Origin: Paenibacillus sp. DMB20 | Lineage (GTDB): Bacteria; Bacillota; Bacilli; Paenibacillales; Paenibacillaceae | DNA: 64,000 bases | NCBI RefSeq assembly: GCF_000987955.1 | Contig: NZ_LAZU01000003.1 | Location: 186,001 to 250,000, forward strand | Reading direction: 5' to 3' | Part shown: positions 36,067-44,075 of the stretch, piece after piece | Layout: the number at the start of each line of letters is the position of its first letter | Position numbering within the stretch: position 1 is the stretch's first letter | Position numbers and translations under genes: made by a program | Notes under the pieces: generated by a model | Told to the model about the DNA's origin: nothing | The model's database searches: none | What the model saw: only the letters and a program-made list of their open reading frames with translations

Positions 36067-37074
36067 TTACTGCAAAAATTGTTTCAGATGGTTGTCGATT
36101 ACGAACGAATCCGGTTCGTTGGCTCCGATTCCGAAGCAATGGCCCCACTTGGATTCAACAGGCCGGAAAACAGCATTCGGCATATGCTCTACTTCATACG
36201 CGTTGTCTTCGAGAGGAAAGAACAGATCGGTCGAACCCGGCATAACAAGGGCATGTGCGGTGATTCGGTTCAACGCCTGTTCAAAATTTCCGTTGTCTGC
36301 AGGAGTGGCGCTAATATCCCCGTGTATCCCTGTGCGGAGCATGGCAATCAAGTCGTTGGCATCGAAAGAAAAGAACACTTGATCCCAGTAGTCTTCCAGA
36401 TAAGACTTCAACGTTGGGTATCCCTCCGCCTGATAAAGTTGGTCCAAATAATAGGCCTGAGAAAACCCCCAAGGGGCATAAGCGCGCCCCATTGCGGCGA
36501 GTCCAGCTGCAGGTTGACGGATATAAAAGCCATCCTTCCAATTGGTATCGGCTTGCAATGCGGCGATCAACGCCTCAAAAACAACTTGAGCATGCGGTCT
36601 GGTCTTTGCTGTTCCGCCAAACGGCGCAATTCGCTCAACCATCTCCGGATAGCTTGCCCCCCATTGAAAAGTTTGCAGCGCCCCGAGCGACCAGCCTACG
36701 ACTAAAGCAAGCTTCGAAATGCCGAACTTCTCGGTTACGAGCTGGTGTTGTAGCCGGACATTATCGTAAATCGTGACGAGCGGGAAATTCGCTCTGTCAA
36801 AAGGGGCCGGTGTATTGCTAGGGGAGGACGACAGACCGTTCCCCAACATATTGGGCACAATAATAAAATATTTGTCGGGATTGAGCGCTTTGTCTGGCCC
36901 AATCAACCACTCATTATCGGTATGCAGGCCCGCGAACCAGGTCGGATAGACAATCGCATTGCTTTTGGCGGCGTTTAAAGTTCCGTAGGTTTTATAGGCA
37001 AGAAAGGCTTGTGGCAGCATGTGGCCCGATTGCAGTTCGACATCTCCGAGCGGATAAATTTCGTAATCTTTCAT
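36067..37074 (-). CDS. MetX-like alpha/beta hydrolase
   Basis: This 335-residue protein belongs to the homoserine O-acetyltransferase-like branch of alpha/beta hydrolases. YKTYGTLN near the start is followed by the nucleophile elbow GWSLGA (Ser129), the acid in PGSTDLFFP and the histidine in WGHCFGIG. It lacks the length and some motifs of true MetX, so a hydrolase or acyltransferase on another substrate is likely. It is divergent from a LysR gene about 285 bases away that may regulate it. Confidence 0.82.
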   Translation of the reverse strand: MKDYEIYPLGDVELQSGHMLPQAFLAYKTYGTLNAAKSNAIVYPTWFAGLHTDNEWLIGPDKALNPDKYFIIVPNMLGNGLSSSPSNTPAPFDRANFPLVTIYDNVRLQHQLVTEKFGISKLALVVGWSLGALQTFQWGASYPEMVERIAPFGGTAKTRPHAQVVFEALIAALQADTNWKDGFYIRQPAAGLAAMGRAYAPWGFSQAYYLDQLYQAEGYPTLKSYLEDYWDQVFFSFDANDLIAMLRTGIHGDISATPADNGNFEQALNRITAHALVMPGSTDLFFPLEDNAYEVEHMPNAVFRPVESKWGHCFGIGANEPDSFVIDNHLKQFLQ

Positions 37075-37358
37075 GATCCGATTCTCCCCGTATAATATTT
37101 TTTTCGAAGTATGGGTAAGTCAAGTCGCGCTTATTGTCCGAACAGTGCCTCATGAAAGGCAAGCGTTTCATCGTAATCCTCCAGCTTCAGTTACGCCGAA
37201 CCAGAATGTTCAGGATCTTTATTTCCTTAGCCTCCTTTACAATACAAGTTTTTAGGGGGTGAAGCTTGATTTTTACTCTACGATAGGATTACCATCAAAT
37301 CAACGAAACGTTTTTGATTGTTATGTTCATTTATTTTGAATGAAGAGGTGCTTTCCCA

Positions 37359-38252
37359 ATGGAAATCCGCCAACTTAAAACATTTTGGACGCTTGCTTCC
37401 ACCCGCAGTTTTAGCCGCACTGCGGAATCACTGAACTATGTTCCGTCCACTGTAACGATGCAAATCAAAGCTTTAGAGGAAGAATTGGGGGTCAAGCTGC
37501 TGGATCGCCTGGGCAAGACTGTAGTGTTAACAGACGCAGGCTACCAGTTCTTGCCCTATGCCAACAAAATTTTAAATGATATTGAAGAGGCTCGGCATGT
37601 CTCAAGCCAGAGGGGGGAGTTGACCGGTACCGTTATAATCGGTGCAGACGAGGTGCTCTGTACGTACCGGTTGCCCGCATTGCTCCGGCTTTTTCGCGAG
37701 CGCTATCCGCGCGTTCGTCTTTTGTTCCGGCCCTTGTCCAGCCACAATTTGAAACAGAGCCTGCGAGAAGGAAATGCGGATGTGGTCTTTATGCTGGATG
37801 AACCTGCCGTATCTACGGACCTTCATACGGAGCTTTTGCTAGACGAACCCTTTCTTATGGTTGTTTCCCCTGACCACCCGTTGGCTTCACGGTCAACATT
37901 AAGCATAGAGGACTTTCACGGAGAGCATATTCTATTAAGCGAAAAGGGCTGCTCTTATCGGTTATATTTCTATCGCACATTGTTGAGAAAAGGGGCCGAC
38001 AGCTTGACCGAGCTGGAGTTTAACAGTGCAGAAGCCATTAAACAATGCTCAATGACGGGGCTCGGCATTGCCTTGCTGCCTGAAATGGTGATCAAGGGAG
38101 AAGTGGAGCGGGGGGAACTGATCGTTTTGCCCTGGGATTTATCTGAAATACGATTTACTACTCAAATGTTATGGCATCAAGAGAAATGGATTTCACCATC
38201 GCTTAGGGTCTTTATCGAATTGGCTAGAAGTGTGCTGAAACGCAGCTCATGA
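37359..38252 (+). CDS. LysR family regulator beside the MetX-like hydrolase
   Basis: This 297-residue protein has a LysR helix-turn-helix (MEIRQLKTFWTLASTRSFSR, VPSTVTMQIKALEEELG) and a C-terminal effector domain (GTVIIGADEVL onwards). It is divergent from the MetX-like hydrolase, its most likely target. GAAGAGGTG precedes the ATG. Confidence 0.9.
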   Translation: MEIRQLKTFWTLASTRSFSRTAESLNYVPSTVTMQIKALEEELGVKLLDRLGKTVVLTDAGYQFLPYANKILNDIEEARHVSSQRGELTGTVIIGADEVLCTYRLPALLRLFRERYPRVRLLFRPLSSHNLKQSLREGNADVVFMLDEPAVSTDLHTELLLDEPFLMVVSPDHPLASRSTLSIEDFHGEHILLSEKGCSYRLYFYRTLLRKGADSLTELEFNSAEAIKQCSMTGLGIALLPEMVIKGEVERGELIVLPWDLSEIRFTTQMLWHQEKWISPSLRVFIELARSVLKRSS

Positions 38253-38313
38253 GATTTTGCAGAGGGAATTCCTTGTGAGTTGAAAGACAATCAAAATTCC
38301 ATAACGCTCTGGA

Positions 38314-38356
38314 CGCACATTAAGCCCACCCTTATCAAGGGTGGGCTTAATGTGCG
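38314..38356. terminator. 43-nt perfect hairpin between convergent coding regions
   Basis: Two exact 20-bp arms (38314-38333 and 38337-38356) surround a 3-nt loop ATC. The stem is GC-rich at the tip (GCCCACCC). No strong T run flanks it, but its place 60 bases after the LysR stop suggests a bidirectional terminator or RNA end-protecting structure. Confidence 0.6.
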
Positions 38357-38464
38357 ATCATTGGTTTTGTCCGGGTTCCCGCAAGCATTGCTCGATCAGA
38401 AGATCGGCCGGCACGTTAACGGGGAGGAAATTCATGTAGACGTCGCCAAACGTGGCCATTAGCA
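38357..38464 (-). pseudogene. Possible C-terminal gene remnant
   Basis: On the minus strand an open frame reads MATFGDVYMNFLPVNVPADL, then LIEQCLREPGQNQ and a stop just before the hairpin. It looks like the last 35 residues of a lost gene: the frame is closed upstream and there is no ribosome site. I do not recognise the family. Confidence 0.3.
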
Positions 38465-38504
38465 TGTTTTTGCTAACGCAAGTCAATAAGCCTGTTGCGC
38501 TGCC

Positions 38505-38996
38505 TTATCTGACATTCCGTTTTTGCACAGGCACCCATACTTCAACTTCAGCGTCCGTCGGATTTCCATTAAGCAAAACTTCGGCGATCGGTGCCCCAGA
38601 ATATTCATATTCGTACTCATCGGTTAAAAGGGAGCCAAATGCTTGATCTTGCAACTTATCAAATGCGAAGCGCGATAATCCGCCGCTTCCTGATAAAATT
38701 AAATATTCACTTTCCGGGAAGTGGACTTCAACAGCATGTTCAGGCAGAGGTTTGGAAGATTGAACACCCGCATAATAATTGACATAACCATTCTCCTTGG
38801 CTACTGCGGCGTAACCATAAGGGCTTTCTGCATAAGGGCGAAGGCTGGCGATTTGACCATTATCCATCACGCTCTTGAAAAAAGATGTCTTTTGGCTTGA
38901 AAACTGTGGAGAGTGGATGTTTGTCCCATCGTTTAGGATGGTTTTAAAACCGATGACACGAAAGGCTTGCTTCTTTTCAATCTTGAAATTGTTCAT
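38505..38996 (-). CDS. GyrI-like/effector-binding domain protein (first of two)
   Basis: This 163-residue protein fits the stand-alone AraC-effector-binding (GyrI-like) fold, with KIEKKQAFRVIGFKT at the start, EVHFPESEYLIL in the middle and an AEVEVWVPVQ ending. Such proteins bind hydrophobic small molecules or inhibit gyrase; some are hydrolases. The ATG at 38996 follows AGGAGG on the minus strand. It resembles the protein encoded at 58324-58803. Confidence 0.8.
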   Translation of the reverse strand: MNNFKIEKKQAFRVIGFKTILNDGTNIHSPQFSSQKTSFFKSVMDNGQIASLRPYAESPYGYAAVAKENGYVNYYAGVQSSKPLPEHAVEVHFPESEYLILSGSGGLSRFAFDKLQDQAFGSLLTDEYEYEYSGAPIAEVLLNGNPTDAEVEVWVPVQKRNVR

Positions 38997-39337
38997 TTTG
39001 TGATGCCTCCTAATGGGTGGGTTTTGAATACGTATTAAGCATAATCTATCAACTGTGACATCTATATGGCATACTTGAATGGAGGTGGAGCACGCTAGGG
39101 ATTTTCCTAAGATTTTAATCAATATACCTGAATATCCAAGAGAACGTCCTTAACTCGGCGTTCTCTTTTTGTTGACGAAAGTAATCGCCTCTTACAGATT
39201 CATAGGGCTACCTAGAACCGGATAGCTTGCCGGTATCCTTGGCCACGCTGTCAGTAAAAACCATGATGGAAGAAGCATATCGGCCGCAAGAAGGCATGTT
39301 GCATCAAGCAGATTTTAAAACAATATTCATTTTGCAC
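38997..39337. other. Intergenic region before the metal-efflux genes
   Basis: No convincing gene. An open frame from 39227 overlaps the promoter/operator and has no ribosome site. No ArsR-type regulator gene lies here, although an operator for one does. Confidence 0.4.
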
Positions 39338-39387
39338 TTGAATAAAACGAAATTATACAATATATTTAAATATGAGCAATTGTTCAT
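39338..39387 (+). promoter_or_regulatory. Promoter with ArsR/SmtB-type metal operator
   Basis: TTGAAT (39338-39343), 17 bp, TATATT (39361-39366). Immediately downstream is the dyad ATGAGCA-AT-TGTTCAT (39372-39387). This ATGAACA/TGTTCAT dyad is the classic operator of ArsR/SmtB metal sensors such as CadC and CzrA. The regulator itself is not in the window. Confidence 0.7.
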
Positions 39388-39416
39388 GCATAAATATAAA
39401 AAGGGAGGTAGTTATT

Positions 39417-39635
39417 ATGAGAAAAGCTTTTAAATTAGAAGGACTCGATTGCGCTAACTGTGCAGCTAAATTGGAAAGAGCGGTATCAAAAATAGAAGAT
39501 GTCAGCAAAGCAACTGTAAGCTTCATGACCAGCAAGCTGGTGCTTGAAGCAGCTGACGACAAATTTGATAGCGTTGTGGAACAAGCTAAAGCAACGATTA
39601 AAAAAGTCGAACCAGGCGTTGTAGTGAAAGCTTAA
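39417..39635 (+). CDS. Heavy-metal-associated (HMA) domain protein
   Basis: This 72-residue protein has a ferredoxin-like HMA domain with the metal site Cys12-Ala-Asn-Cys15 (GLDCANCAAK). It corresponds to the N-terminal domain that most Cd/Zn P-type ATPases carry, but here it is a separate gene 81 bases before the ATPase. It may hand metal to the ATPase or sense its load. GGGAGGT precedes the ATG. Confidence 0.9.
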   Translation: MRKAFKLEGLDCANCAAKLERAVSKIEDVSKATVSFMTSKLVLEAADDKFDSVVEQAKATIKKVEPGVVVKA

Positions 39636-39646
39636 TAACCAGCGGT

Positions 39647-39687
39647 ACTATGAATGGCCGTGAGGAATCATCATGGCCATTCATAGT
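39647..39687 (+). repeat. Intercistronic 13-bp-stem hairpin
   Basis: ACTATGAATGGCC (39647-39659) pairs exactly with GGCCATTCATAGT (39675-39687) over a 15-nt loop, without a T run. It lies between the metal-binding protein gene and its ATPase and could lower ATPase expression or protect the upstream mRNA. Confidence 0.7.
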
Positions 39688-39716
39688 ATGCAAGGAGATG
39701 GAGTGAAGATTAAATC

Positions 39717-41564
39717 ATGAGAGAGAAACAACGGTTAATCCGTACAATCACAGCCTTGGTTTTATTTTTAACTGTGGTGATATTCCCTGTTGCTGATTCG
39801 TGGAGGCTTTGGGCGTATCTCGGTATCTACCTGATTGCCGGCGGCGATGTTGTGCTTAAAGCTCTAAAGAATATTTTGCGCGGAAAAGTATTTGATGAAA
39901 ACTTCTTAATGAGCATTGCAACTATTGGTGCATTTATTATTGGAGAATATCCTGAAGGCGTTGCAGTTATGCTGTTTTACCAAGTTGGAGAATTGTTCCA
40001 ATCATACGCTGTTGATAAATCGCGCAAATCGATCGCTGGGTTAATGGACATTCGTCCTGATTATGCCAATGTTCAACGAAACGGAAAACTGGTAAAGGTC
40101 GACCCTGAAGAAGTGGCTATAGGCGATATTATTGTTGTAAAGGCCGGTGAGAAGGTCCCGCTCGATGGTAAAATCATTGACGGTGCATCGATGGTAGATA
40201 CATCTGCATTAACAGGCGAATCCGTACCGCGAGAGATATCCAAAGGCAATGATATTTTAAGTGGGTTTATCAATTTAAATGGCGTTTTAACGATAAAAGT
40301 AACCAAGGAATACGGAGAATCCACCGTTGCCAAAATATTGGATCTGGTCGAAAATGCCAGCAGTGAAAAAGCAACCACGGAGAACTTCATTACGAAGTTT
40401 GCTAAATACTACACTCCGATTGTAGTCATCGTTGCCGCGTTGATCGCCGTTATTCCACCACTTTTTGTTGACGGAGCCACCTTTAGCGACTGGGTATACA
40501 GAGCATTAGTATTTTTGGTTATTTCCTGTCCATGTGCATTAGTTATTTCCGTTCCATTAAGCTTTTTCGGCGGTATTGGCGGCGCCTCCAAAATGGGTGT
40601 ATTGGTTAAGGGCGGAAATTATCTTCAAGCCTTAGCCGATACCGAAATTATTGTATTTGATAAAACAGGTACCTTAACAAAAGGAACATTCAATGTAACC
40701 GATATTCAACCAAATGGAATGTCCAAAGACGAACTGTTGGAAATTACTGCTTATGCAGAAAGTTATTCCAATCACCCTATTTCAATGTCGCTTAAGCAAG
40801 CTTACGGACGACCGATTGATAACGCAAGATTAGCTGATGCTGAAGAAATTTCAGGACATGGTGTCAAGGCGCTTTTTGATGGCCGCTCCGTTATGGCGGG
40901 TAATGCCAAACTGATGCAGCGAGAAAACATTCCTTACAATAGAGGGGAAATCGTAGGCACTGTAGTTCATGTCGCTGTCAATGGCGCTTATGCAGGTTTT
41001 ATTACGATATCGGATGAGATCAAAGAAGATGCTAAGCAAGCGATCGGAGATTTGAAAGCAAATAAAATTCGCAAAACAGTAATGCTGACAGGCGATAGTA
41101 AAGCAGCAGGTATCAAAGTAGCGAACCAGCTTGGATTGGATGCAGCATATACCGAACTGCTTCCAGGCGACAAGGTCGATAAATTGGAGGAATTGCTTAG
41201 CGAAAAATCAGCAAAAGGCACACTTGCCTTTGTCGGTGACGGTATTAACGATGCTCCTGTGCTAGCAAGAGCCGATGTCGGTATTGCCATGGGCGGGCTC
41301 GGTTCTGATGCCGCAATTGAAGCGGCAGATGTCGTCATCATGACGGACGAACCTTCGAAAATCGCCACAGTCGTAAAAATATCACGTAAAACATTAAGAA
41401 TTGTCAAGCAAAATATTACGTTTGCTTTAACCGTAAAATTTGCTGTTCTTATTCTAGGAGCATTTGGAATCGCGAGCATGTGGTCAGCAGTATTTGCAGA
41501 CGTGGGCGTATCCGTGCTCGCTATACTTAATGCGATCAGAATGTTAAATGTCAAAAATATATAA
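39717..41564 (+). CDS. Cd2+/Zn2+/Pb2+-type P1B ATPase lacking its own HMA domain
   Basis: This 615-residue metal pump has the transmembrane metal site CPC (271-273), the actuator motif TGES, and the phosphorylation site DKTGT with Asp315. The HP locus is SNHPIS and the hinge is GDGINDAP. The CPC plus a zinc-type C-terminal helix pattern fits the CadA/ZntA group rather than copper pumps. It starts directly with the first helix, and the HMA domain is the preceding gene. AAGGAGATGGAG lies upstream of the ATG. Confidence 0.92.
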   Translation: MREKQRLIRTITALVLFLTVVIFPVADSWRLWAYLGIYLIAGGDVVLKALKNILRGKVFDENFLMSIATIGAFIIGEYPEGVAVMLFYQVGELFQSYAVDKSRKSIAGLMDIRPDYANVQRNGKLVKVDPEEVAIGDIIVVKAGEKVPLDGKIIDGASMVDTSALTGESVPREISKGNDILSGFINLNGVLTIKVTKEYGESTVAKILDLVENASSEKATTENFITKFAKYYTPIVVIVAALIAVIPPLFVDGATFSDWVYRALVFLVISCPCALVISVPLSFFGGIGGASKMGVLVKGGNYLQALADTEIIVFDKTGTLTKGTFNVTDIQPNGMSKDELLEITAYAESYSNHPISMSLKQAYGRPIDNARLADAEEISGHGVKALFDGRSVMAGNAKLMQRENIPYNRGEIVGTVVHVAVNGAYAGFITISDEIKEDAKQAIGDLKANKIRKTVMLTGDSKAAGIKVANQLGLDAAYTELLPGDKVDKLEELLSEKSAKGTLAFVGDGINDAPVLARADVGIAMGGLGSDAAIEAADVVIMTDEPSKIATVVKISRKTLRIVKQNITFALTVKFAVLILGAFGIASMWSAVFADVGVSVLAILNAIRMLNVKNI

Positions 41565-41591
41565 TATTCATAGATCCATCGGATCGAAAAG

Positions 41592-41626
41592 CAGGCCGCC
41601 CAAGAATGAAATTCTCAGGCGGCCTG
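41592..41626 (+). terminator. Hairpin after the metal ATPase gene
   Basis: CAGGCCGCC (41592-41600) pairs with GGCGGCCTG (41618-41626) with an inner AGAAT/ATTCT stem. The T run is weak, so termination is probable but not certain. Confidence 0.6.
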
Positions 41627-41826
41627 ACGGGCGTTTTCGATGTAGTGATTGGGCTCTTCAAGAGAGCAATCTGGAAGAACTCAATGCATTGTTTATTTGC
41701 TATGATTGAAAAAATGATGACTGTAAAACTTACCCCTTATTTAAACATGGGAAGGAACGCAAGGGAAGCTACATAGTGATATAGGTTTCAACAAGTCAAA
41801 GTCAAATTCATTTGGGAGGGATGGAC

Positions 41827-42300
41827 ATGAACCAAAACAGCGCAACAAACAAAATCGCAACGCAAGTAGGTGAACGAAAGATTGTGATCACCCGCGTATT
41901 TGATGCTCCACGCGATCTTGTGTTTGATGCTTGGACGAAAGAGGAGCACCTGTCGAAGTGGTGGGGACCTCGAGGTTTTACGACGACTTTTCATAAGTTT
42001 GACATGAAACCGGGCGGTACATGGGAGTTTATCATGCACGGTCCTGATGGCGTCGATTATCCCAACACCAACGTCTTTGTCGAAGTCGTTAAACCCGAGC
42101 GAATCGTCATCAAACATGCTGTGTTTCCCCATTTTCTGGCGACAGCCATCTTTGAGGATCTCAATGGTAAGACCGAACTCACTTATAGCACGGTTTTTGA
42201 AGAAAGTGCCGCTGTATTCGATAAGGTGAAAACATATGCCGTCCCAGGTGCCGAACAGACCATGGATCGTCTTAAGGAGCATCTGGCAAGTATGTCTTGA
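41827..42300 (+). CDS. SRPBCC (AHSA1-like) domain protein
   Basis: This 157-residue protein has the START/AHSA1 helix-grip fold: VFDAPRDLVFDAWTKEEHLS, KWWGPRGFTTTF and FDMKPGGTWEFIMHGPDG are characteristic. Such proteins bind hydrophobic ligands, and many lie next to ArsR regulators. GGGAGGG precedes the ATG at 41827. The ligand is unknown. Confidence 0.85.
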   Translation: MNQNSATNKIATQVGERKIVITRVFDAPRDLVFDAWTKEEHLSKWWGPRGFTTTFHKFDMKPGGTWEFIMHGPDGVDYPNTNVFVEVVKPERIVIKHAVFPHFLATAIFEDLNGKTELTYSTVFEESAAVFDKVKTYAVPGAEQTMDRLKEHLASMS

Positions 42301-42371
42301 CGCTAACGGACACGTTAGTTCAATTTAAACCAGCGGCAGTCCGCAGTCCAGGAATGCCGCTGGTTAACATG

Positions 42372-42401
42372 TACGCATACGAAGTCGCGAAATCCGCGGC
42401 T
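42372..42401. repeat. Dispersed 30-bp repeat, copy 2
   Basis: This matches 32901-32930 at about 28 of 30 positions. Here it is followed by TTTTTTG and then by a long hairpin. Confidence 0.6.
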
Positions 42402-42413
42402 TTTTTGTTTTAT

Positions 42414-42457
42414 CGATGCAAGTTCTTGTCCTTGGCTCGAGACAAGAACTTGCATCG
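42414..42457. repeat. 17-bp inverted repeat
   Basis: CGATGCAAGTTCTTGTC (42414-42430) and its exact complement GACAAGAACTTGCATCG (42441-42457) flank a 10-nt loop. It is directly downstream of repeat copy 2, so the two may form one small mobile or extragenic element. Confidence 0.7.
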
Positions 42458-42577
42458 TTAGCCATAATGGATAATAATTCACATTCATAACCGATTAGAT
42501 AATGTCTAATGTTTCTTCGTATCACTAGCCTCAACGGATCATTAATCGCGAATCGGCTCCGGCTCGCCCGGATGCAC

Positions 42578-42612
42578 ATAGCCTTGGCCGACTAACGGCT
42601 AAGGCTATTTTT
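42578..42612 (+). terminator. Terminator-like hairpin upstream of the MoxR operon
   Basis: ATAGCCTTGGCCG (42578-42590) pairs with CGGCTAAGGCTAT (42596-42608) with one G-T pair, followed by TTTTTG. It shields the large operon from upstream transcription. Confidence 0.8.
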
Positions 42613-42975
42613 GTTGATTATGTTAGTCAGCATCATACGTCATTAAATGGGCATGCAGGCCAGCGCTATCCGTGATATTCATTTTGCTCATACCCGAGGG
42701 GAAGTCTTTCGTCCAAAACTTTGGCCAAGTTGCAATACTTCGGATAACAGCCGCATTATGATCTCCGCTTCAAAGATTATCATGATCCCATTTGATGGAA
42801 AAACAGCATTTCATAAAAATACGCTACAAGCTATTTCCTTAGACTTAGACTTGTTGCGGGAAGAAGGACATTTCAACTATTTTTTGGCGTTTTTAACAAA
42901 GAAAAAGAGGGCTTGTGTTAACATGGAACAAATAAGAACGTACGATCTGTTAATTCGAGAGGAGACATCCTGACG
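42613..42975. other. Leader region of the MoxR operon
   Basis: An open frame at 42647-42973 lacks a ribosome site and resemblance. No strong promoter could be pointed out. The GC content rises sharply at about 42970, where the operon begins. Confidence 0.4.
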
Positions 42976-44075
42976 ATGGAGATGCTGAAACCACCCGCCG
43001 AGACATTATACGAAAAGCAGCTGCGGGCGCTGCGCGAGGAGGACACGGGCAAACGTCCACCGAACTGGCTGTTGTCCCCTGCATATGTACGGGACTTCAT
43101 AATTGGGCGGGACGAGCCTGCCATGCTTGATGGCGAGCCGATCGAAATCACGCGCAAATTTTATGGCAATGACGTGCTGATCGAGCGCGCGGTCGTGACG
43201 CTGGCGGGCAACCGCGGCCTGATGTTGGTGGGAGAGCCGGGCACCGCCAAAACGATGCTCAGCGAGCTATTGGCGGCGGCCGTATCGGGCACCAGCCTGA
43301 ACACGATCCAAGGGACGGCCGGCACGACGGAGGACATGATCAAATATTCGTGGAACTATGCGATGCTGCTCGATAAAGGCCCCTCCGAAGCGGCACTGGT
43401 GCCGTCCCCGCTATATACCGGCATGAAGAAGGGCATCCTGACGCGGTTCGAAGAGATTACGCGGAGTCCGTCGGAGGCGCAGGACAGCCTGATCAGCATC
43501 CTGAGCGATAAAGTGATGAGCATTCCCGAGCTTGAAGGGGGCGTGCTGTTCGCGCAGCCCGGATTCAACGTCATTGCTACGGCGAACATCCGGGACAAGG
43601 GGGTCAACGAGATGAGCGGCGCCCTGAAGCGCCGGTTCAACTTCGAGACGATCAACCGATCGGCAATGTGAAGCTGGAGGCCAAAATCATCGAATCCCAG
43701 GCCCGCAGCCTGCTGCAGCATAGCGGCATCGAGGCCGAAATCGATACGGAGGTGGTGGAGCTGCTGGCCACGACCTTCATGGAACTCCGCACCGGAATGA
43801 CCCGCGAGGGTTATAGGCTGGATTCGCCGCAGGCAACGATGAGCACGGCGGAAGCCGTGTCCGTGTATGTCCAGAGCGCGATGACCTCGTACTACTATGA
43901 AGGGAAGGACATCGCGCTGGATCGGCTTGTGCAGAACATGCTCGGCACAATCGCCAAGGAGAACGAGAAGGACCTGTCGATTCTCAAAACGTATTTCTCG
44001 AAGGTCGTGAAGATGCGGTCTAAGGATGAAGGCATCTGGAACCGGTATTATGAGGAGCAAAAATGGATTGGTTAA
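42976..44075 (+). pseudogene. MoxR-family AAA+ ATPase, frameshifted
   Basis: The first frame (231 residues) has Walker A GEPGTAKT (86-93), sensor 1 FNVIATANIRDKG and the arginine-finger region GALKRRFNFETI, then stops at 43671. The second frame (MKLEAKIIESQARSLL onwards, from 43668) supplies the C-terminal lid. Adding one C at about 43652-43655 gives NFETINPIGNVKLEA and a whole protein of about 366 residues, close to E. coli YehL in size and domain type as I recall it. MoxR ATPases remodel or insert cofactors into VWA-domain partners, and one is encoded two genes on. Loss of function or an assembly error are both possible. Confidence 0.8.

Noticed and set aside
42647..42973. 108-codon ORF before the MoxR gene
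   Set aside because: No ribosome site, no resemblance and an abrupt composition change at its end.
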